Below are positions 37,827-50,404 of a stretch of 57,231 bases of DNA, in pieces. The stretch covers positions 20,001 to 77,231 of the forward strand of contig CAUYUJ010003643.1 in NCBI GenBank assembly GCA_963575745.1, in the 5' to 3' direction. Positions within the stretch are counted from its first letter, which is position 1, and each line of letters begins with the position of its first letter. The position numbers and the translations under genes were made by a program. This stretch comes from Prorocentrum cordatum (Eukaryota > Sar > Dinophyceae > Prorocentrales > Prorocentraceae). The notes beneath the pieces were generated by a model. It saw only the letters and a program-made list of their open reading frames with translations. It did no database searches and was not told the origin of the DNA.

Positions 37827-40800
37827 AAATACGAATAGTTTGGCAAACCTAGCTCGAGTAGCAGACGGGGTTCAGACCTCTGCATGCGACAGGCGGACGC
37901 GTCTGATGTCTCTCTGATTGCTGCAATTACCAACCCTGCAGCCCCCCCCCTACAGCGAGCGACAAAAAGATCGAAAGCTCTACGAGTTACTAGCTCCACC
38001 CCGCGCCGAAATTCCTCTAGCTCATCGACTGGGCGCCGGCGGTAAACCGTCAACCTTTCTTACCGCCGGGTGACTCGTAGAGCTTCCTGACAATATATAA
38101 TGTGGAAAAGAATTTCAGAGAACGACGAGTTTTTCAGCCCAAGCGATTATAGACCTCTCAAGATGACTCTAACAAAACAAACGAACAGTTTTCCAATCGA
38201 GCTCGAGTATGAAACCGAGTTCAGACCTCTGAATGCGACAGGCGGACGCGTCTGATGTCTGCGGATCGATTCCTGTGATTACCAGCTCTGCAGCCCCCCA
38301 TACAGCCTGAGTTAAGTGCAGAAAACCGAGAGTACCTCTCAGGATGACTCGAATAATACAACAGTTTCGCGGATCTCGTTCGAGCAGCAGACCGAGTTCC
38401 GAGCTCTCGGTTCGACGAACGGACGCGCCTGATGTCTCGAAATCGATTCCTGTGACCAGCAGCACTGTAGCCCTCCCCCAGCACGATTTAAGTACAGAAA
38501 ACCGAGAGCACTTCTCAAGATGACTCGAACAATACCAATAGGTTCGCGAACCTAGCTCGGGGAGCAGGCCGAGTTCAGAGCTCTTGATTCAACAGACGAA
38601 CGCGCCTGATAATTCTCAATCGATTTCTGTGATTATCAGCTCTGGGGCTGCCCTACAGATCGAGTTAGGTACGAAAAATCGAGAGCGTCTGCTACAATGA
38701 CTCGAATAATACGAATAGGTTTGCGATCCTAGCTCGGCTAGCAGACCGAGTTCAGACCTGTGGATTCAACAGGCGAACGCGCCTGATCATTCTGAATGCA
38801 TTAGCTGTGCTGACCAGCTCTGTAGTTGTCCTGAAGCTCGAGTTATCTTGAGAAAACCGACAGCGCGTATCAAGATGACTCGAAACGGCCGTTCCCGCCT
38901 GCCTGCTTTTTGGCCTTCAAAGTTACCCGATCGAGCTGAGATCAAGATGGCGAGCGGCAATAAGATCGAATATCATGGGAAAAAATACTAGAGCTCAAAC
39001 GAATTGTTGAATTTCGAGGAAAAAAATTCAAACGAATTGTTAGAACTCAAAATCGGCTGCGCCAGGCCGCGGAAGGTATGATCGCATCCCTTTTCGACAT
39101 GTCGCCAACTAGCTCCACCCTGTCGCCGAATTCCTCTAGCTCTTCTACCATCAGAGCTCTACGAGGCACTAGAAGTGCAAGCAGACGCCTGAGAGAACTA
39201 GAAGTGCAAGCAGATAGCTTCTGATGGCATTTTCTGCAAAACTGGAAAATTGCATTTTTGGACTGCCAACGTGAAGTCGGTCCCTGGCTTCGCTCGGGAG
39301 AATTTTTCGACGGAATGAACTAAGAATTTGTGAGGTAACTTCTGTAATGCCAAGCTTCGCTCTGCGCAAATAGCAGCCCAAACGAATTGTTAGAACTGCA
39401 AAATCGGCTGAGCCAGGCCGCGGAAGGTATGATCGCATCCCTTTTCGACATTTCGCCAACTAGCTCCACCCTGTCGCCGAATTTCTCTAGCTCTACTACC
39501 ATCAGAGCTCTACGAGGCACTAGAAGTGCAAGCAAACGCCTGAAAGAACTAGAAGTGCAAGCACATAGCTTCTGATGGCATGTTCGGTAGAACTGGAAAT
39601 TTGCATTTTTGGACAACGCGAAGTCGGTCCCTGGCTTCGCTCGGGAGAACTGTTCGACGGAGTGAACTGAGAATTTGCGAGGTAACTTCTGTAATGCAAA
39701 GCTTCGCTCTGCGCAATTATCAGCCCAAACGAATTGTTAGAACTGCAAAATCGGCTGAGCCAGGCCGCGGAAGGTATGATCGCGTTCCTTTTCGATTTCG
39801 CCAACTAGCTCCACCCTGTCGCCGAATTCCTCTAGCGCTTCTACCATCAGAGCTCTACGAGGCACTGGAAGTGCAAGCAGACGACAGAAAGAACTAGAAG
39901 GGCAAGCAGATAGCTTCTGATGGCATTTCCTGTAAAACTCGAAAATTGCACTTTTGGGCTGTCAACGTGAAGTCGGTCCCTGACTTCGCACGGGAGAATT
40001 TTTCCACGGAGTGAGCTAAGAATTTTTGAGGTAACTTCTGTAATGCGAAGCTTCGCTCTGCGCAATTAGCAGCCCAAACGAATTGTTAGAACTGCTAAAT
40101 CGGCTGAGTCAGGCCGCGGAAGGCATGGTCGCGTCCCTTTTCGACATTTAGCCAACTAGCTCCACCCTGTCGCCGAATTCCTCTAGCTCTTCTACCATCA
40201 GAGCTCTACGAGGCACTAGAAGTGCAAGCAGACGCCTGAAAGAACTAGAAGTGCAAGCAGATGGCTTCTGATGACATTTCGGCAAAACTGGAAAATTGTA
40301 TTTGTGGGCTGTCAACGTGAAGTCGGCCCCTGGCTTCGCTCGGGAGAATTTTTCGACGGAATGAACTAAGAATTTGCGAGGTAACTTCTGTAATACCAAC
40401 CTTCGCTCTGCGCAATTAGCAGCCCAAACGAATTGTTAGAACTGCTAAATCGGCTGAGCCAGGCCGCGGAAGGTATGATCGCGTCCCTTTTCGATATTCG
40501 CCAACTAGCTCTACCCCGCGCCGAACTGGGCGCCGGCGGTAAACCGTCAACCTTTCTTACCGCCGGGGGACTCGTAGAGCTTCCTGACAGTATACAGTGT
40601 GGGAAAAAATCCAGAGAACGACTAGTTTTCAGCCCAAGCGATTTCAGACCTCTCAAGATGACTCTAACAAAAAACAAACAGTTTCGCAACCCAGTTCGAG
40701 TATCAGACCGAGTTCAGACCTCTCAATGCGAGAGGCGGACGCGTCTGATTCTGCGAATCGACTCATGTGATTACCAGCCCTGCAGCCCCCCTACAGCCCG

Positions 40801-41437
40801 AGATAAGTGCAGAAAACGGACAGCATCTCTCAGGATGACTCGAATAATAAATAGTTTCGCAGACCTGTTTCGAGCAGCAGACCAAGTTCTGAGCTCTCGA
40901 ATCGACCAACGAACGCGCCTGATGTGTGCAAATCGATTTCTATGACCCGCAGCACTGTAGCCCTCCCCCAGCACGAGTTGAGTCCAGAAAATTGAGCACT
41001 TTTCGCGATGATTCGGACAATACGAAAAGTTTCGCGAACCTAGCTCGGGCAGCAGGCCGGGTTCAGATCTCTCGATAGAACAGAGAAACGCGCCCGATAA
41101 TTCCAATCGATTTCTGTCACTATAGGCTCTGTAGCTGCCCTACAGCTCGAGTTAAGTACAGAAAACCGAGAGCGTTTGTCAAGATGACTCGAATAATACG
41201 AATGGATTTGCGGACCTAGCTCGGCTAGCAGACCTCTGGAGTCAAGAGGCGAACACGCCTGATGATTCTCAATGCGATGGATGTGCTTACCAGCTCTGTA
41301 GATGCCCTGCAGCTCGAATTGAGTACAAAATACCCACCATGCGTATCAAGTTGACTCGAATAATACGAATAGGTTTGCCCTACAGCTCGAGTTAAGTAGA
41401 ACATACCGACAACGCGTATTAAGTTGACTCGAATAAT
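37251..41437. repeat. 4.19-kb tandem duplication, copy 1
   Basis: It matches 41438-45637 at an offset of 4187-4190 with only scattered substitutions and small indels. For example, the 98-codon frame at 38169-38465 and its partner at 42356-42652 differ by one residue. It contains F2 copies starting at 38029 and 40526 and an F3 array between them. Both boundaries fall in 178-bp-type units (GTTGACTCGAATAATACG), which suggests unequal exchange between internal repeats. Confidence 0.8.
39031..40500. repeat. F3 array, about 350-bp tandem units
   Basis: AACGAATTGTTAGAACT recurs at 39031, 39381, 39728, 40077 and 40437, a period of 347-360 bp. Each unit holds GGCCGCGGAAGG, a right-end-like AACTAGCTCCACCCTGTCGC with GAGCTCTACGAGGCACTAG, CTAGAAGTGCAAGCAGA, CCCTGGCTTCGCTCGGGAG and GTAACTTCTGTAAT. 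The repeat is thus related to F1 ends but lacks the hairpin. Non-coding. Confidence 0.75.
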
Positions 41438-44400
41438 ACGCATAGGTTTGCGGACCTAGCTCGGCTAGCAGACCGAGTTTAGACCTATGGACTCAAGAGG
41501 CGACCGCGCCTGATGATTCTGAGTGCGATAGGTGTGCTTACCAGCACTGTAACACGTATCAAGTTGACTCGAATAATACGAATATGTTTGCGGACCTAGC
41601 TCGGCTAGCAGACCGAGTTCAGACCTATGGATTCAACAGGCGAACGCGCCTGATGATTCTGAGTGCGATAGGTGTGATTACCAGCACTGTAGCTGCCCTA
41701 CAGCTCGAGTTAAGTAGAAAATACCGACAACGCGTAGCAAGATGACTCGAAACGGCCGATCCCGCCAGTGTGCTTTTTGGCAGTAAAAGGTACCCGATCG
41801 AGCTAAGATCAAGATGGCAAGCGGGAATAAGATCGAATATCACGGGAAAAAATACTAGAGCTCAAACGAATGTTCAAATTTCGAGAACAAAATTTTCAAC
41901 CGACCAAACGTTGTGAAAAAAAATCAGTTTTTTTTTTCGAGCCAACTAGCTCTCCAGCGCGCCGGAATTACTCTTAAGCTTCCAGCAACTAGCTTAGGGA
42001 AGCTCTACGAGTCAAATACGAATAGTTTGGCAAACCTAGCTCGAGTAGCAGACGGGGTTCAGACCTCTGCATGCGACAGGCGGACGCGTCTGATGTCTCT
42101 CTGATTGCTGCAATTACCAACCCTGCAGCCCCCCCCCTACAGCGAGCGACAAAAAGATCGAAAGCTCTACGAGTTACTAGCTCCACCCCGCGCCGAAATT
42201 CCTCTAGCTCATCGACTGGGCGCCGGCGGTAAACCGTCAACCTTTCTTACCGCCGGGTGACTCGTAGAGCTTCCTGACAATATATAATGTGGAAAAGAAT
42301 TTCAGAGAACAACGAGTTTTTCAGCCCAAGCGATTATAGACCTCTCAAGATGACTCTAACAAAACAAACGAACAGTTTTCCAATCGAGCTCGAGTATGAA
42401 ACCGAGTTCAGACCTCTGAATGCGACAGGCGGACGCGTCTGATGTCTGCGGATCGATTCCTGTGATTACCAGCTCTGCAGCCCCCCATACAGCCTGAGTT
42501 AAGTGCAGAAAACCGAGAGTACCTCTCAGGATGACTCGAATAATACAACAGTTTCGCGGATCTCGTTCGAGCAGCAGACCGAGTTCCGAGCTCTCGCTTC
42601 GACGAACGGACGCGCCTGATGTCTCGAAATCGATTCCTGTGACCAGCAGCACTGTAGCCCTCCCCCAGCACGATTTAAGTACAGAAAACCGAGAGCACTT
42701 CTCAAGATGACTCGAACAATACCAATAGGTTCGCGAACCTAGCTCGGGGAGCAGGCCGAGTTCAGAGCTCTTGATTCAACAGACGAACGCGCCTGATAAT
42801 TCTCAATCGATTTCTGTGATTATCAGCTCTGGGGCTGCCCTACAGATCGAGTTAGGTACGAAAAATCGAGAGCGTCTGCTACAATGACTCGAATAATACG
42901 AATAGGTTTGCGATCCTAGCTCGGCTAGCAGACCGAGTTCAGACCTGTGGATTCAACAGGCGAACGCGCCTGATCATTCTGAATGCATTAGCTGTGCTGA
43001 CCAGCTCTGTAGTTGTCCTGAAGCTCGAGTTATCTTGAGAAAACCGACAGCGCGTATCAAGATGACTCGAAACGGCCGTTCCCGCCTGCCTGCTTTTTGG
43101 CCTTCAAAGTTACCCGATCGAGCTGAGATCAAGATGGCGAGCGGCAATAAGATCGAATATCATGGGAAAAAATACTAGAGCTCAAACGAATTGTTGAATT
43201 TCGAGGAAAAAAATTCAAACGAATCGTTAGAACTCAAAATCGGCTGCGCCAGGCCGCGGAAGGTATGATCGCATCCCTTTTTCGACATGTCGCCAACTAG
43301 CTCCACCCTGTCGCCGAATTGCTCTAGCTCTTCTACCATCAAAGCTCTACGAGGCACTAGAAGTGTAAAAGCAGACGCCTGAGAGAACTAGAAGTGCAAG
43401 CAGATAACTTCTGATGGCATTTTCTGCAAAACTGGAAAATTGCATTTTTAGACTGCCAACGTGAAGTCGGTCCCTGGCTTCGCTCGGGAGAATTTTTCGA
43501 CGGAATGAACTAAGAATGCGTGAGGTAACTTCTGTAATGCCAAGCTTCGCTCTGCGCAAACAGCAGCCCAAACGAATTGTTAGAACTGCAAAATCGGCTG
43601 AGCCAGGCCGCGGAAGGTATGATCGCATCCCTTTTCGACATTTCGCCAACTAGCTCCACCCTGTCGCCGAATTTCTCTAGCTCTACTACCATCAGAGCTC
43701 TACGAGGCACTAGAAGTGCAAGCAAACGCCTGAAAGAACTAGAAGTGCAAGCACATAGCTTCTGATGGCATGTTCGGTAGAACTGGAAATTTGCATTTTT
43801 GGACAACGCGAAGTCGGTCCCTGGCTTCGCTCGGGAGAACTGTTCGACGGAGTGAACTGAGAATTTGCGAGGTAACTTCTGTAATGCAAAGCTTCGCTCT
43901 GCGCAATTATCAGCCCAAACGAATTGTTAGAACTGCAAAATCGGCTGAGCCAGGCCGCGGAAGGTATGATCGCGTTCCTTTTCGATTTCGCCAACTAGCT
44001 CCACCCTTTCGCCGAATTCCTCTAGCGCTTCTACCATCAGAGCTCTACGAGGCACTGGAAGTGCAAGCAGACGCCAGAAAGAACTAGAAGGGCAAGCAGA
44101 TAGCTTCTGATGGCATTTCCTGTAAAACTCGAAAATTGCACTTTTGGGCTGTCAACGTGAAGTCGGTCCCTGACTTCGCACGGGAGAATTTTTCCACTGA
44201 GTGAACTAAGAATTTTTGAAGTAACTTCTGTAATGCGAAGCTTCGCTCTGCGCAATTAGCAGCCCAAACGAATTGTTAGAACTGCTAAATCGGCTGGGTC
44301 AGGCCGCGGAAGGCATGGTCGCGTCCCTTTTCGACATTTCGCCAACTAGCTCCACCCTGTCGCCGAATTCCTCTAGCTCTTCTACCATCAGAGCTCTACG

Positions 44401-45637
44401 AGGCACTAGAAGTGCAAGCAGACGCCTGAAAGAACTAGAAGTGCAAGCAGATGGCTTCTGATGACATTTCGGCAAAACTGGAAAATTGTATTTGTGGGCT
44501 GTCAACGTGAAGTCGGCCCCTGGCTTCGCTCGGGAGAATTTTTCGACGGAATGAACTAAGAATTTGCGAGGTAACTTCTGTAATACCAACCTTCGCTCTG
44601 CGCAATTAGCAGCCCAAACGAATTGTTAGAACTGCTAAATCGGCTGAGCCAGGCCGCGGAAGGTATGATCGCGTCCCTTTTCGATATTCGCCAACTAGCT
44701 CTACCCCGCGCCGAACTGGGCGCCGGCGGTAAACCGTCAACCTTTCTTACCGCCGGGGGACTCGTAGAGCTTCCTGACAGTATACAGTGTGGGAAAAAAT
44801 CCAGAGAACGACTAGTTTTCAGCCCAAGCGATTTCAGACCTCTCAAGATGACTCTAACAAAAAACAAACAGTTTCGCAACCCAGTTCGAGTATCAGACCG
44901 AGTTCAGACCTCTCAATGCGAGAGGCGGACGCGTCTGATTCTGCGAATCGACTCATGTGATTACCAGCCCTGCAGCCCCCCTACAGCCCGAGATAAGTGC
45001 AGAAAACGGACAGCATCTCTCAGGATGACTCGAATAATAAATAGTTTCGCGGACCTGTTTCGAGCAGCAGACCAAGTTCTGAGCTCTCGAATCGACCAAC
45101 GAACGCGCCTGATGTGTGCAAATCGATTTCTATGACCCGCAGCACTGTAGCCCTCCCCCAGCACGAGTTGAGTCCAGAAAATTGAGCACTTTTCGCGATG
45201 ATTCGGACAATACGAAAAGTTTCGCGAACCTAGCTCGGGCAGCAGGCCGGGTTCAGATCTCTCGATAGAACAGAGAAACGCGCCCGATAATTCCAATCGA
45301 TTTCTGTCACTATAGGCTCTGTAGCTGCCCTACAGCTCGAGTTAAGCACAGAAAACCGAGAGCGTTTGTCAAGATGACTCGAATAATACGAATGGATTTG
45401 CGGACCTAGCTCGGCTAGCAGACCTCTGGAGTCAAGAGGCGAACACGCCTGATGATTCTCAATGCGATGGATGTGCTTACCAGCTCTGTAGATGCCCTGC
45501 AGCTCGAATTGAGTACAAAATACCCACCATGCGTATCAAGTTGACTCGAATAATACGAATAGGTTTGCCCTACAGCTCGAGTTAAGTAGAACATACCGAC
45601 AACGCGTATTAAGTTGACTCGAATAATACGCATAGGT
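41438..45637. repeat. 4.19-kb tandem duplication, copy 2
   Basis: Near-identical to 37251-41437, with F2 starts at 42216 and 44716 and an F3 array at about 43218-44690. It stops exactly at CATAGGT (45637), where an inverted F1 element has inserted. Copy 1 continues there as CATAGGTTTGCGG. Confidence 0.8.
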
Positions 45638-46033
45638 ACCTCGTAGAGCTCTTCGGCATCGGTGAGCTAGAGGAATTCCGGCGCGGGGTGGAGCTAGTTG
45701 GCCGACCCGACCAGAAGAGACAATGTGACAACTTTCGGTCGGTTTTGCCAAGATTTCGATGATATTTTACAATTTATTTTGAGAAAGCAGATTTTTCGCA
45801 CCTGTAAGCGATTATGAGGGCCTCTCCATCTCAATATGAGCTCTGTAGGCGCACATTTACTATCGAAACACTTGGCGGAAGCAATTTCATATGGACATTT
45901 AAAAAATCAATTTTGCCTTTTTCGCGAAATGCTTCCAGAAGCTCTCTCTGTCGATTCTAAGCACTCTCAACCGTGGAAGGAGCTCTACGAGGTTCCCGGC
46001 GGTGACCAGGTTGACGGTTCACCGCCGGCACCA
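45638..46033 (+). mobile_element. F1 element in inverted orientation
   Basis: It begins ACCTCGTAGAGCTC and ends GAGCTCTACGAGGTTCCCGG, then the hairpin GGCGGTGACC...GGTTCACCGCC and CGGCACCA. It splits a 178-bp-type unit: the left flank ends CATAGG and the right flank begins TTTGCGGGCTTAGCTCGG. It gives an unbroken view of the proposed 5' to 3' orientation on the plus strand: terminal repeat first, then body, internal repeat and hairpin last. Confidence 0.65.
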
Positions 46034-46369
46034 ATTTGCGGGCTTAGCTCGGCTAGCAGACCGCGTTCAGACCTCTGGGTTCAACAGGCGAACGCGCCTG
46101 ATGATTCTGAAAGCGATAGATGTGCTTACCAGCTCTCTAGCTGTCCTCCCTCGAGTTCAGTACAAAATACCGACAGCGCGTTTCAAAATGACTCGAAACG
46201 GCCGATCCCGCCAGTGTGCTTTTTGGCAGTAAAAGGTACCCGATCGAGCTAAGATCAAGATGGCGAGCGGGAATAAGATCGAATATCACGGGAAAAAATA
46301 CTAGAGCACAAACGAATTGTTGAATTTCAAGAACAAAATTTTCAACCGACCAAAAGTTGTGAAAAGTTC

Positions 46370-47376
46370 AGCTTTAGAGTAATTCCGGCGCGCTGGAGAG
46401 CTAGTTGGCAAGAAAATCTCGACGAAACTTTTGACATCTTTTGCTCGGTAAAAAAATTTGTTCTCAAAATTTGACAATTCGTTAGAGCTCTAGTATTTTT
46501 CCCGTGATATTCGATCTTATTCCCGCTCGCCATCTTGATCTCAGCTCGATCGGGTGAATATTGCTATCGAAAAGCACTGTGGCGGGATCGGCCGTTTTGA
46601 GTCATCTTGATATGCGCTGACGGTTTTCTGAACATAACTCGAGCTTTAGGGCAGCTACAGAGCTGGTAAGCACAGGTAATGCATGCAGAATCATCAGGCG
46701 CGTTCGTCTGTTGAACCTAGAGGTCTGAACTCGGTCTGCTAGCCGAGCTAGATTCGCAAACCTGTTCGTATTATTCGAGGCATCCTAACAGAAACTCTCG
46801 ATTTTCTGCAGTTAACTCGAGCTGTAGGACAGCTACAGAGCTCATATGTACAGGCACCAATTCATAATCATCAGTTGCGTTTGTCTGTTGAATCCAGAGC
46901 TCTGAACTCGGTCTGCTGCCTGATCTAGAATCGCGAAACTATTTGTATCGTTCGAGTCGCTTGCGAAATTCTGTCGGTTATCTGGACTTAACTCGGGCTG
47001 TAGGGGCGCTGCATGGCTGGTAATCACTGGAATCGATTCGAAGACATCAGCCGCGTCTGCCTGTCGAATACAGAGCTCTGAACGCTGTCTGCTGCCCGAA
47101 CTCGGTCCGCGAAACTATTCCTATTGTTCGAGTCATCCTGAGAGGTGCTGTCGGTTTTCTGCACTTAACTCGGGCTGTCAAGGGGCTGCAGGGCTGGTAA
47201 TGACAGGAGTCGATTCGCAGACATCAGACGCGCTCGTCTGTCGCATTCAGAGGTCAAAACTATTCACTACAAGTCAGATTGTTGGTAAGTGCTGTCTGTT
47301 TTCTCAACTCAAGTCGAGTTAGGAAGCTTTACGAGTCTCCCGGCGGTAACCAAGGTTGACGGTTTACCGCCGGCGC
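46370..47376 (+). mobile_element. F2 element in inverted orientation, 5' end truncated
   Basis: It runs from GAGTAATTCCGGCGCGCTGG through inverted 178-bp-type units to GGAAGCTTTACGAGTCTCCC and the terminal hairpin ending CGGCGCCCAG. The extreme terminal repeat on the left is missing. A forward F2 copy meets it near 46360 head to head. A small palindromic remnant follows at 47377-47480 (TGACTCGTAGAGCTTCC, later GGGAAGCTCTACGAGTCA). Confidence 0.6.
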
Positions 47377-47519
47377 CCAGTGACTCGTAGAGCTTCCACA
47401 AGCTAGTTGCTGGAAGCTTGAGAGTAATTCCGGCGCGCTGGAGAGCTAGTTGGCTCGTAAGGGAAGCTCTACGAGTCACTTGGTAGCGTCGAAAACGCGA
47501 AGAGCACAGGGCAACCGAA

Positions 47520-48028
47520 CTGGGAACCGGCGGCAAACCGTCGACCAGGTGACGCCGGGACCCTCGTAGAGCTCTTTTCTGACACGGCGCTCATCGGTAA
47601 GCACTTGTAAGCGTCCAAAATCCGGATAGCGAAGCGAACGGAACGCCGCACGAGGACCTCTGCCAGGCCGCCTGAAACGATGCGCGGGACGCTGGAAACC
47701 TCGCAGGGGACGCCTGCAGGGAGGTCGTTTACGATGCGTGGGGCCCTGCAATGTCCGGAAGGAAGATCTGCCTGGGCGCCCGGAAGAACTGCCGAAACTC
47801 CCCCGAAGCTCTGCCGCAGCGCTTCGCGCACCCTGGAGCCACGCGTATTGGAAACGCTAGGAAGCCACGCTCCCGGACCCGCTGCAACCTCCGGCGAGTT
47901 GCTGCGAGAATCTTGGGCCGGCGGAGGTGGGCGTGTCTCCTTCACCACCCACCGCCGGCTTCTTCTCTGAAACCCTGAGCTCTTCAAGGAGCTATCCGGG
48001 AATGCAAGCGTCTACTTGTGAGCGTCTA
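47520..48028. other. F1 hairpin remnant and GC-rich unique island
   Basis: A hairpin end at 47520 (GGAACCGGCGGCAAACC) leads after about 70 bp into GC-rich sequence (about 47590-48028) not seen elsewhere in the window apart from an AGCGTCCAAAAYCCGGA word shared with about 35210. Open frames of 90-170 codons exist on both strands without recognisable domains. It may be captured cargo or a remnant of older DNA. Confidence 0.45.
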
Positions 48029-48537
48029 CTGGGCGCCGGCGGTAAACCGTCAACCTTAGAGCTTCCTGACAATATATAATGTGGAAAAGAATTTCAGAGA
48101 ACAACTATTTTTTCAGCCCAAGCAATTATAGACCTCTCTAACAAAACAAACGAACAGTTTCCCAATCGAGCTCGAGAATGAAACCGAGTTCAGGCCTCTG
48201 AATGCGACAGGCGGACGCGTCTGATGTCTGCGGATCGATTCTGTAATTACCAGCTCTGCAGCCCCCCATACTGCCTGAGTTAAGTGCAGAGAACCGAGAG
48301 TACCTCTCAGGATGACTCGAATAATACAACAGTTTCGCGGATCTCGTTCGAGCAGCAAACCGAGTTCCGAGCTCTCGCTTCGACAAACGGACGCGCCTGA
48401 TCTCTCGAAATCGATTCCTGTGACCAGCTGCACTGTAGCCCTTCCCCAGCACGATGTAAGTACAGGAAACCGAGAGCACTTCTCAAGATGACTCGAACAA
48501 TTCCCGGATAGCTCCTTGGAGAGCAGAGGGTTTCAGA
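48029..48537 (-). mobile_element. F2 partial copy
   Basis: Starts CTGGGCGCC after AGCGTCTA. The right arm of the hairpin and part of the internal repeat are deleted (CAACCTTAGAGCTTCC). The body matches 38029 onward with more substitutions. Cut off near 48500, where a GC-rich scrap precedes the next hairpin. Confidence 0.55.
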
Positions 48538-49531
48538 CTGGCGCCGGCGGTGAACCGTCAACCTGATCACCGCCGGGAACCTCGTAGAGCTCCTTGCATC
48601 CGTGAGAAAGCTCAGCGTCAAAGCGGGAGCTTCTGGGAGCTTTTCTACAAAAACTTCAAGTTCAGATTTTTCGGAGTCAACATGAAGTCGGTTCCTCCAA
48701 GTGAACTGGTACTGAAAATGACTCTAGAGGGCTGAGCTGCTCAGGGAACGAAGCTTATATCTCAATGCTCGGAGTAAAAATCTGCTTTCTCAAAATGAAT
48801 TGTCAAATATCTTTCAAAAAATTGCAAAACCACCCAAAAGTTATCACATTGTCCGTTCTGGTCGGGTCGACCAACTGGGCGCCGGCGGTAAACCGTCAAC
48901 CTTTCTTACCGCCGGGGGACTCGTAGAGCTTCCTGACAGCATATAGTGTGGGAAAAAACTCAAAAGAACGACTATTTTTTAAGCCCAAGCGATTTCAGAC
49001 CTCTGAAGATAACGCTAACAAAAAAAACAAACAGTTTCGCAACCCAGTTCGAGTATCAAACCGACTTCAGACCTCTCAATGCGACAGGCGGGCGCGTCTG
49101 ATGTCTGCGAATCCACTCATGTGATTCTCAGCCCTGAAGCCCCCCTACAGCCCGAGTTATAAGTGCAGAAAACCGACAGTATCGACTCGAATAATATAAT
49201 AGTTTTGCGAACCTAGTTCGAGCAGCAGACCGAGTTCCGAGCTCTGAAATCGACCGAAAGACGCGCCTGATGTGTGTAAATCGATATATGTGACCCGCAG
49301 CACTCTAGCCCTCCCGCAGCACGAGTTGAGTGCAGAAAATTAATAGCACGTCTCAATATCATTCGGACAATACGAATAGTTTCGCGAACCTAGCTCGGGC
49401 AGCAGGCCGAGTTCAGAGCTCTCGGTTCAATGAACGAACGCGACTGATAATTCCCGATCGATGTCTGTCAGAATAAGCCCTGTAGCTGCCCTACAGCTCG
49501 AGTTAAGTACAGAAAACCGAGAGCGTCTATC

Positions 49532-49909
49532 AAGATGACTCGAATAATACGAATAGGTTTGCGGACCTACCTCAGCTACCAGACCGATTTCAGACCTCTG
49601 GTCTCGACAGGCGAACGCGCGTGATAATTCTGAATGCGATAGGCGTGCTTACCAGCTCTGTAGCTGCTCTACAGCTCGCATTAAGTACAGAAAACCGAGA
49701 GCGTCTATCAAGATGACTCGAATAATACTAATGGGTTTGCGGACCTAGCTCGGCTAGCAGACTGATTTCAGGCCTCTGGATTCAACAGGCGAACGCGCGT
49801 GATAATTCTGAGTGCGATAGCTATGCTTATCAGCTCTGTAGCTGCCCTACAGCTCGAGTTAAGTACAAAATACCGACAGCGCATATCAAGATGACTCGAA
49901 ACGGCCGTT
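49532..49909. repeat. Representative 178-bp internal repeat of F2
   Basis: AAGATGACTCGAATAATAC recurs at 49532, 49710 and 49888, exactly 178 bp apart. Diverged units of similar length make up most F2 bodies (22-38 kb, 46-57 kb). Each unit includes CTAGCTCGGCTAGCAGACCGAG, a small hairpin ACAGGCGAACGCGCCTGA and GTAGCTGCCCTACAGCTC. The length is nucleosome-like, but the arrays lie inside mobile elements. Confidence 0.75.
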
Positions 49910-50003
49910 CCCGCCGGGACGCTTTTTGGCCTTCAAAGTTACTCGATCGAGCTGAGATCAAGGTGGCGAGCGGGAATAAGATCGAATATCATGGGAAAAA
50001 ATA

Positions 50004-50404
50004 CTGGGAACCGGCGGTAAACCGTCAACCAGGTTACCGCCGGGCACCTCGTAGAGCTCTTTTCTTGCACAGCGCTCCTCGAAACACATCAAGAAAGCTT
50101 CTGAAGCGAGAGCCGAGAAAATCGAAAAATCACGATTTTTCGGTTTCCATCCAAAACTGATTCCTGCAAGTCTTTTGGTAGAAATATTGGAGCTACAGAC
50201 CTGAAATTTTACTGGCAGACGCGGCAGAACCCAGTACACGTGAGAAAAATCTGGTTCTTCAAAATAAATTGTCAAATATCTCTCAAATCTTTGCAAAACC
50301 GACCCGAAGTCACCACATTGTCTCTTAACGTCCGGTCGGCCAACTAGCTCCACCCCGCGCCCGAATTCCTCTTAGTTCATCTTGCCGAAGAGCTCTACGA
50401 GGTA
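50004..50404 (-). mobile_element. F1 element, complete, innermost level of nest
   Basis: CTGGGAACC start, arms CCGGCGGTAA/TTACCGCCGG, GGGCACCTCGTAGAGCTC, and right end GAGCTCTACGAGGTA at 50404; 401 bp. The left flank GGGAAAAAATA and right flank CTAGAGCTCTAACG are contiguous in the many uninterrupted F2 copies (AAAAAATACTAGAGCTC). The insertion point is therefore A/CTAG with no target duplication. Confidence 0.75.

Noticed and set aside
38169-38465. 98-codon minus frame conserved at 42356, 53469 and partly 48113
   Set aside because: Conservation follows from recent F2 copying at nucleotide level. The frame is absent or broken in older F2 copies and crosses 178-bp repeat boundaries.
39031-40500. 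CRISPR-like array
   Set aside because: The repeat unit is about 350 bp with no alternation of short repeats and unique spacers, in a eukaryotic transposon context.
49532-49909. 178-bp repeat as centromeric satellite
   Set aside because: The length is suggestive, but units occur in short runs bounded by F2 ends and scattered through the window, so they are element-internal repeats.
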